DNA of 64,000 bases. Source: Hyphomicrobiales bacterium (lineage in GTDB: Bacteria > Pseudomonadota > Alphaproteobacteria > Rhizobiales > Methylopilaceae). The notes under the pieces were generated by a model, which had not been told where the DNA came from, did no database searches, and saw only the letters and a program-made list of their open reading frames with translations. Made by a program: the position numbers and the translations under genes. Of this stretch, positions 61,908-64,000 are shown piece after piece (position 1 is the stretch's first letter; each line of letters begins with the position of its first letter). The stretch is taken from assembly GCA_022842205.1 (NCBI GenBank), contig JALHQA010000008.1, positions 1 to 64,000 of the forward strand. The letters are read 5' to 3'.

Positions 61908-63329
61908 TCACAGACCCCATTCGCGGATGTCGACGAAACGGCCGGCAACCGCCGCCGCCGCCGCCATCTGCGGCGAGACGAGGTGGGTGCGGCCCTTGAA
62001 ACCCTGGCGGCCTTCGAAATTGCGGTTCGAGGTCGCGGCGCAGCGTTCTTCCGGGCTCAGCCTGTCGGGGTTCATGCCGAGGCACATCGAGCATCCCGGC
62101 TCGCGCCAGTCGAAGCCCGCGGCCTTGAAGATCTTGTCGAGGCCCTCGGCTTCTGCCTGCGCCTTAACAAGGCCCGAGCCCGGCACGATCATCGCGCTGA
62201 CATCGGCATGCACTTTTCGGTCGCCGATGACTTGCGCAACGGCGCGCAGATCCTCGATCCGGCCATTGGTGCAGGAGCCGATGAAGATGCGGTCGAGCTT
62301 GATGTCGGTGATCTTCGTTCCGGCGGTGAGGCCCATATATTGCAACGCCCGCCGTTTCGCGGCGCGCACATTCTCGTCCTCGATGTCGTCCGGGTTCGGC
62401 ACGACGCCCTGTACCGACACGACGTCCTCCGGGCTGGTGCCCCAGGTCACGATGGGCGGCAGTTTCGCGGCGTCGAGCTTCACCTCGCGATCGAAGTGCG
62501 CGCCCTCTTCGGAGAACAGCGTCTCCCAGTAACGGCGCGCCGCGTCCCACGCTGCGTCCTTCGGCGCGCGCGGGCGGTCCTTGATATAGGCGAAAGTGGT
62601 TTCGTCGGGCGCGATGATGCCGGCGCGCGCACCGCCTTCGATCGACATGTTGCAGATCGTCATGCGGCCTTCCATCGAAAGGCCGCGCACCGCCTCGCCG
62701 GCATATTCGAGCACCGATCCCGTGCCGCCCGCGGTGCCGATCTCGCCGATGATGGCGAGGATGATGTCTTTCGCGGTCACGCCGTCCGGCAGCTTGCCGT
62801 CGACGGTGACCCGCATGTTCTTGGCCTTCTTCTGGATCAGCGTCTGGGTGGCCAGAACATGCTCCACCTCGGATGTGCCGATGCCGTGCGCCAGCGCGCC
62901 GAACGCGCCATGCGTCGAGGTATGGCTGTCGCCGCACACGATCGTCGTGCCCGGCAGGGTGAAGCCCTGTTCGGGACCGACGATGTGGACGATGCCCTGC
63001 CGCCGGTCGAATTCGTTGAAGTATTCGATGCCGAAGTCGCGCGTGTTCTCCGCCAGCGTGGCGATCTGCGTAGCGCTTTCCGGGTCGGGGTTCGGCAGCG
63101 AGCGGTCGGAGGTGGGGATGTTGTGATCGACGACCGCGAGCGTCTTGTGCGGCGCCCGCACCTTGCGGCCGGTCAGGCGCAGACCTTCGAAGGCCTGCGG
63201 ACTCGTGACTTCGTGGACCAGGTGCCGGTCGATATAGAGCAGGCAGGTGCCGTCGTCCTGGCGATCGACGACATGGTCGTCGAAAATCTTGTCGTAGAGC
63301 GTTTTCGGCGGTGCGTTGCGGGTGTTCAT
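61908..63329 (-). CDS. leuC: 3-isopropylmalate dehydratase large subunit
   Basis: 473-residue aconitase-family enzyme. [12 protein letters not shown] start, [32 protein letters not shown], [4Fe-4S] ligands in [13 protein letters not shown] and [13 protein letters not shown], and [30 protein letters not shown] near the end. Start at [12 protein letters not shown] (63329). leuC lies upstream of the zincin-leuD pair on the same strand but the divergent small gene between them argues for separate transcripts. Confidence 0.97.
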   Translation of the reverse strand: MNTRNAPPKTLYDKIFDDHVVDRQDDGTCLLYIDRHLVHEVTSPQAFEGLRLTGRKVRAPHKTLAVVDHNIPTSDRSLPNPDPESATQIATLAENTRDFGIEYFNEFDRRQGIVHIVGPEQGFTLPGTTIVCGDSHTSTHGAFGALAHGIGTSEVEHVLATQTLIQKKAKNMRVTVDGKLPDGVTAKDIILAIIGEIGTAGGTGSVLEYAGEAVRGLSMEGRMTICNMSIEGGARAGIIAPDETTFAYIKDRPRAPKDAAWDAARRYWETLFSEEGAHFDREVKLDAAKLPPIVTWGTSPEDVVSVQGVVPNPDDIEDENVRAAKRRALQYMGLTAGTKITDIKLDRIFIGSCTNGRIEDLRAVAQVIGDRKVHADVSAMIVPGSGLVKAQAEAEGLDKIFKAAGFDWREPGCSMCLGMNPDRLSPEERCAATSNRNFEGRQGFKGRTHLVSPQMAAAAAVAGRFVDIREWGL

Positions 63330-63615
63330 TGGTGGTTCTCGTTTCAATTCGCTGACGCGGATGTCCGCTGTGCGGACGGGATTACAGGGCCGTGCGGCCT
63401 CAAATCAGAGCGTGCGAAGGTCCGCGAGGGCGGCCGCCACCATCCGCCCGAAAAACCGGGCGGGCAGCCGCGCATGATCGGTGATCGCGGCGAAGAGAAG
63501 GGTCGAGCGGGCGATAGCCATGACTACAATATAGCCGTTCCAATGTGCGGCGACAAACCCTGCTTCCGTACAAGTCTCTGTCAAACGTGCGCGGTTCGCG
63601 CTACTCAACCCATGC

Positions 63616-64000
63616 ATGCGCCTTAAGGACCGCCTCTTCCCCAATCGCAAGGTTCCCAAGCGGGTCGACCGCATCCGGGCGCCGTCCTTCCCCTTTCTGC
63701 CCGCGCCGCGCCCGTTCGGTTCCTCCGGTGCCGGCCGCCGCCTGCAGGACCTGTTCGCGGAAAGCCGTGCGGACATCCTGGCCCTGTGCCGCGAAGTGGT
63801 CGCCGCCCGGCCGTATCTTGCCGAAATCGAGCTGCGTGGCGAGAGCGAGAAGCTTCCGCACTGGAAGAACGGTTATATGCCGCCGCTCGACGGGATGATC
63901 CTGTACACGCTGCTGCGGCTGCGCCGTCCGAAGACCTATCTTGAGATCGGTTCGGGCAATTCGACCAAATTCGCACGCAAGGCGATTCAGGATCACGGCC
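63616..64000 (+). CDS. Class I SAM-dependent methyltransferase, partial
   Basis: The frame starts MRLKDRLFPNRKVPKRV and is open to the window edge (128 codons seen). PPLDGMILYTLLRLRRPKTYLEIGSGNSTKFARKAI contains the SAM-binding motif I (EIGSGNSTKFA), as in the family annotated as class I SAM-dependent methyltransferases with an N-terminal basic lead. The C-terminal part is outside the window, so substrate and length are unknown. Confidence 0.8.
   Translation, partial: MRLKDRLFPNRKVPKRVDRIRAPSFPFLPAPRPFGSSGAGRRLQDLFAESRADILALCREVVAARPYLAEIELRGESEKLPHWKNGYMPPLDGMILYTLLRLRRPKTYLEIGSGNSTKFARKAIQDHG

Noticed and set aside
63405-63776. Minus-strand frame between leuC and the methyltransferase, with a possible 38-residue start (MAIARSTLLFAAITDH)
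   Set aside because: It overlaps the methyltransferase start, has no ribosome site that I can support, and shows no recognised family.

Overview
The window is high-GC DNA from an alphaproteobacterium, most likely order Hyphomicrobiales (Xanthobacteraceae/Bradyrhizobiaceae-like). This rests on gene order (rplU-rpmA-GNAT-obgE-proB-proA-nadD-rsfS-rlmH-envC-ctpA-yibQ-rppH-rppH), an atpHAGDC operon lacking the Fo genes, a zapE-mdh-sucA-sucB-lpdA cluster beside sdhCDAB, an Aap/Bzt amino-acid ABC transporter, a duplicated rppH, and dispersed palindromic intergenic repeats. The species assignment is inference.

Layout. Positions 1-4230 are a scrapyard of broken insertion sequences (IS481-, IS5-, IS256- and IS21-type remnants), a GntR regulator and one orphan gene end, all on the 3' side of tRNA-Ser(CGA). 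This looks like the edge of a decayed integrated element. From 4.4 kb the sequence is core chromosome: the aapJQMP general amino-acid importer (4.4-8.6 kb); ribosomal proteins L21/L27, ObgE, proline synthesis, NAD synthesis, ribosome silencing and rRNA methylation, then envelope division/peptidase genes and two RNA pyrophosphohydrolases (9.0-20.6 kb); a solitary TctC binding protein and TenA (20.6-22.3 kb); the F1 ATP synthase operon with an extra small membrane protein between atpD and atpC (22.3-27.5 kb); PriA, a transaldolase-like aldolase, a Xer recombinase, two tiny exported peptides and TerC (27.7-33.0 kb).

33-47 kb is a TCA-cycle block: 2-oxoglutarate dehydrogenase E1/E2/E3 with a MAPEG protein inserted, malate dehydrogenase, ZapE, then succinate dehydrogenase DCAB and a CitE/malyl-CoA-lyase-like enzyme. 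sucCD, which usually lies between mdh and sucA in this order, is absent and the gap holds a long hairpin. 47-51 kb carries a beta-carbonic anhydrase, the ergothioneine genes egtB-egtD and a cysteine-rich flavodoxin-fold protein. 51-63.3 kb has asd, leuB, leuD and leuC interspersed with small secreted proteins, a RidA protein, an ArsR/SRPBCC pair with a clear operator, a molybdopterin oxidoreductase with its b-type cytochrome, a GntR regulator and a zincin. The window ends inside a SAM-dependent methyltransferase.

I see no CRISPR array, complete prophage, toxin-antitoxin pair or obvious defence system. The most unusual signals are non-coding: two families of intergenic repeats whose flanks are conserved while the hairpin tip differs between copies yet stays palindromic, a roughly 440-bp structured element at 57.2-57.7 kb, a tandem hairpin tract upstream of the second GntR gene, and a multi-half-site operator before arsR.
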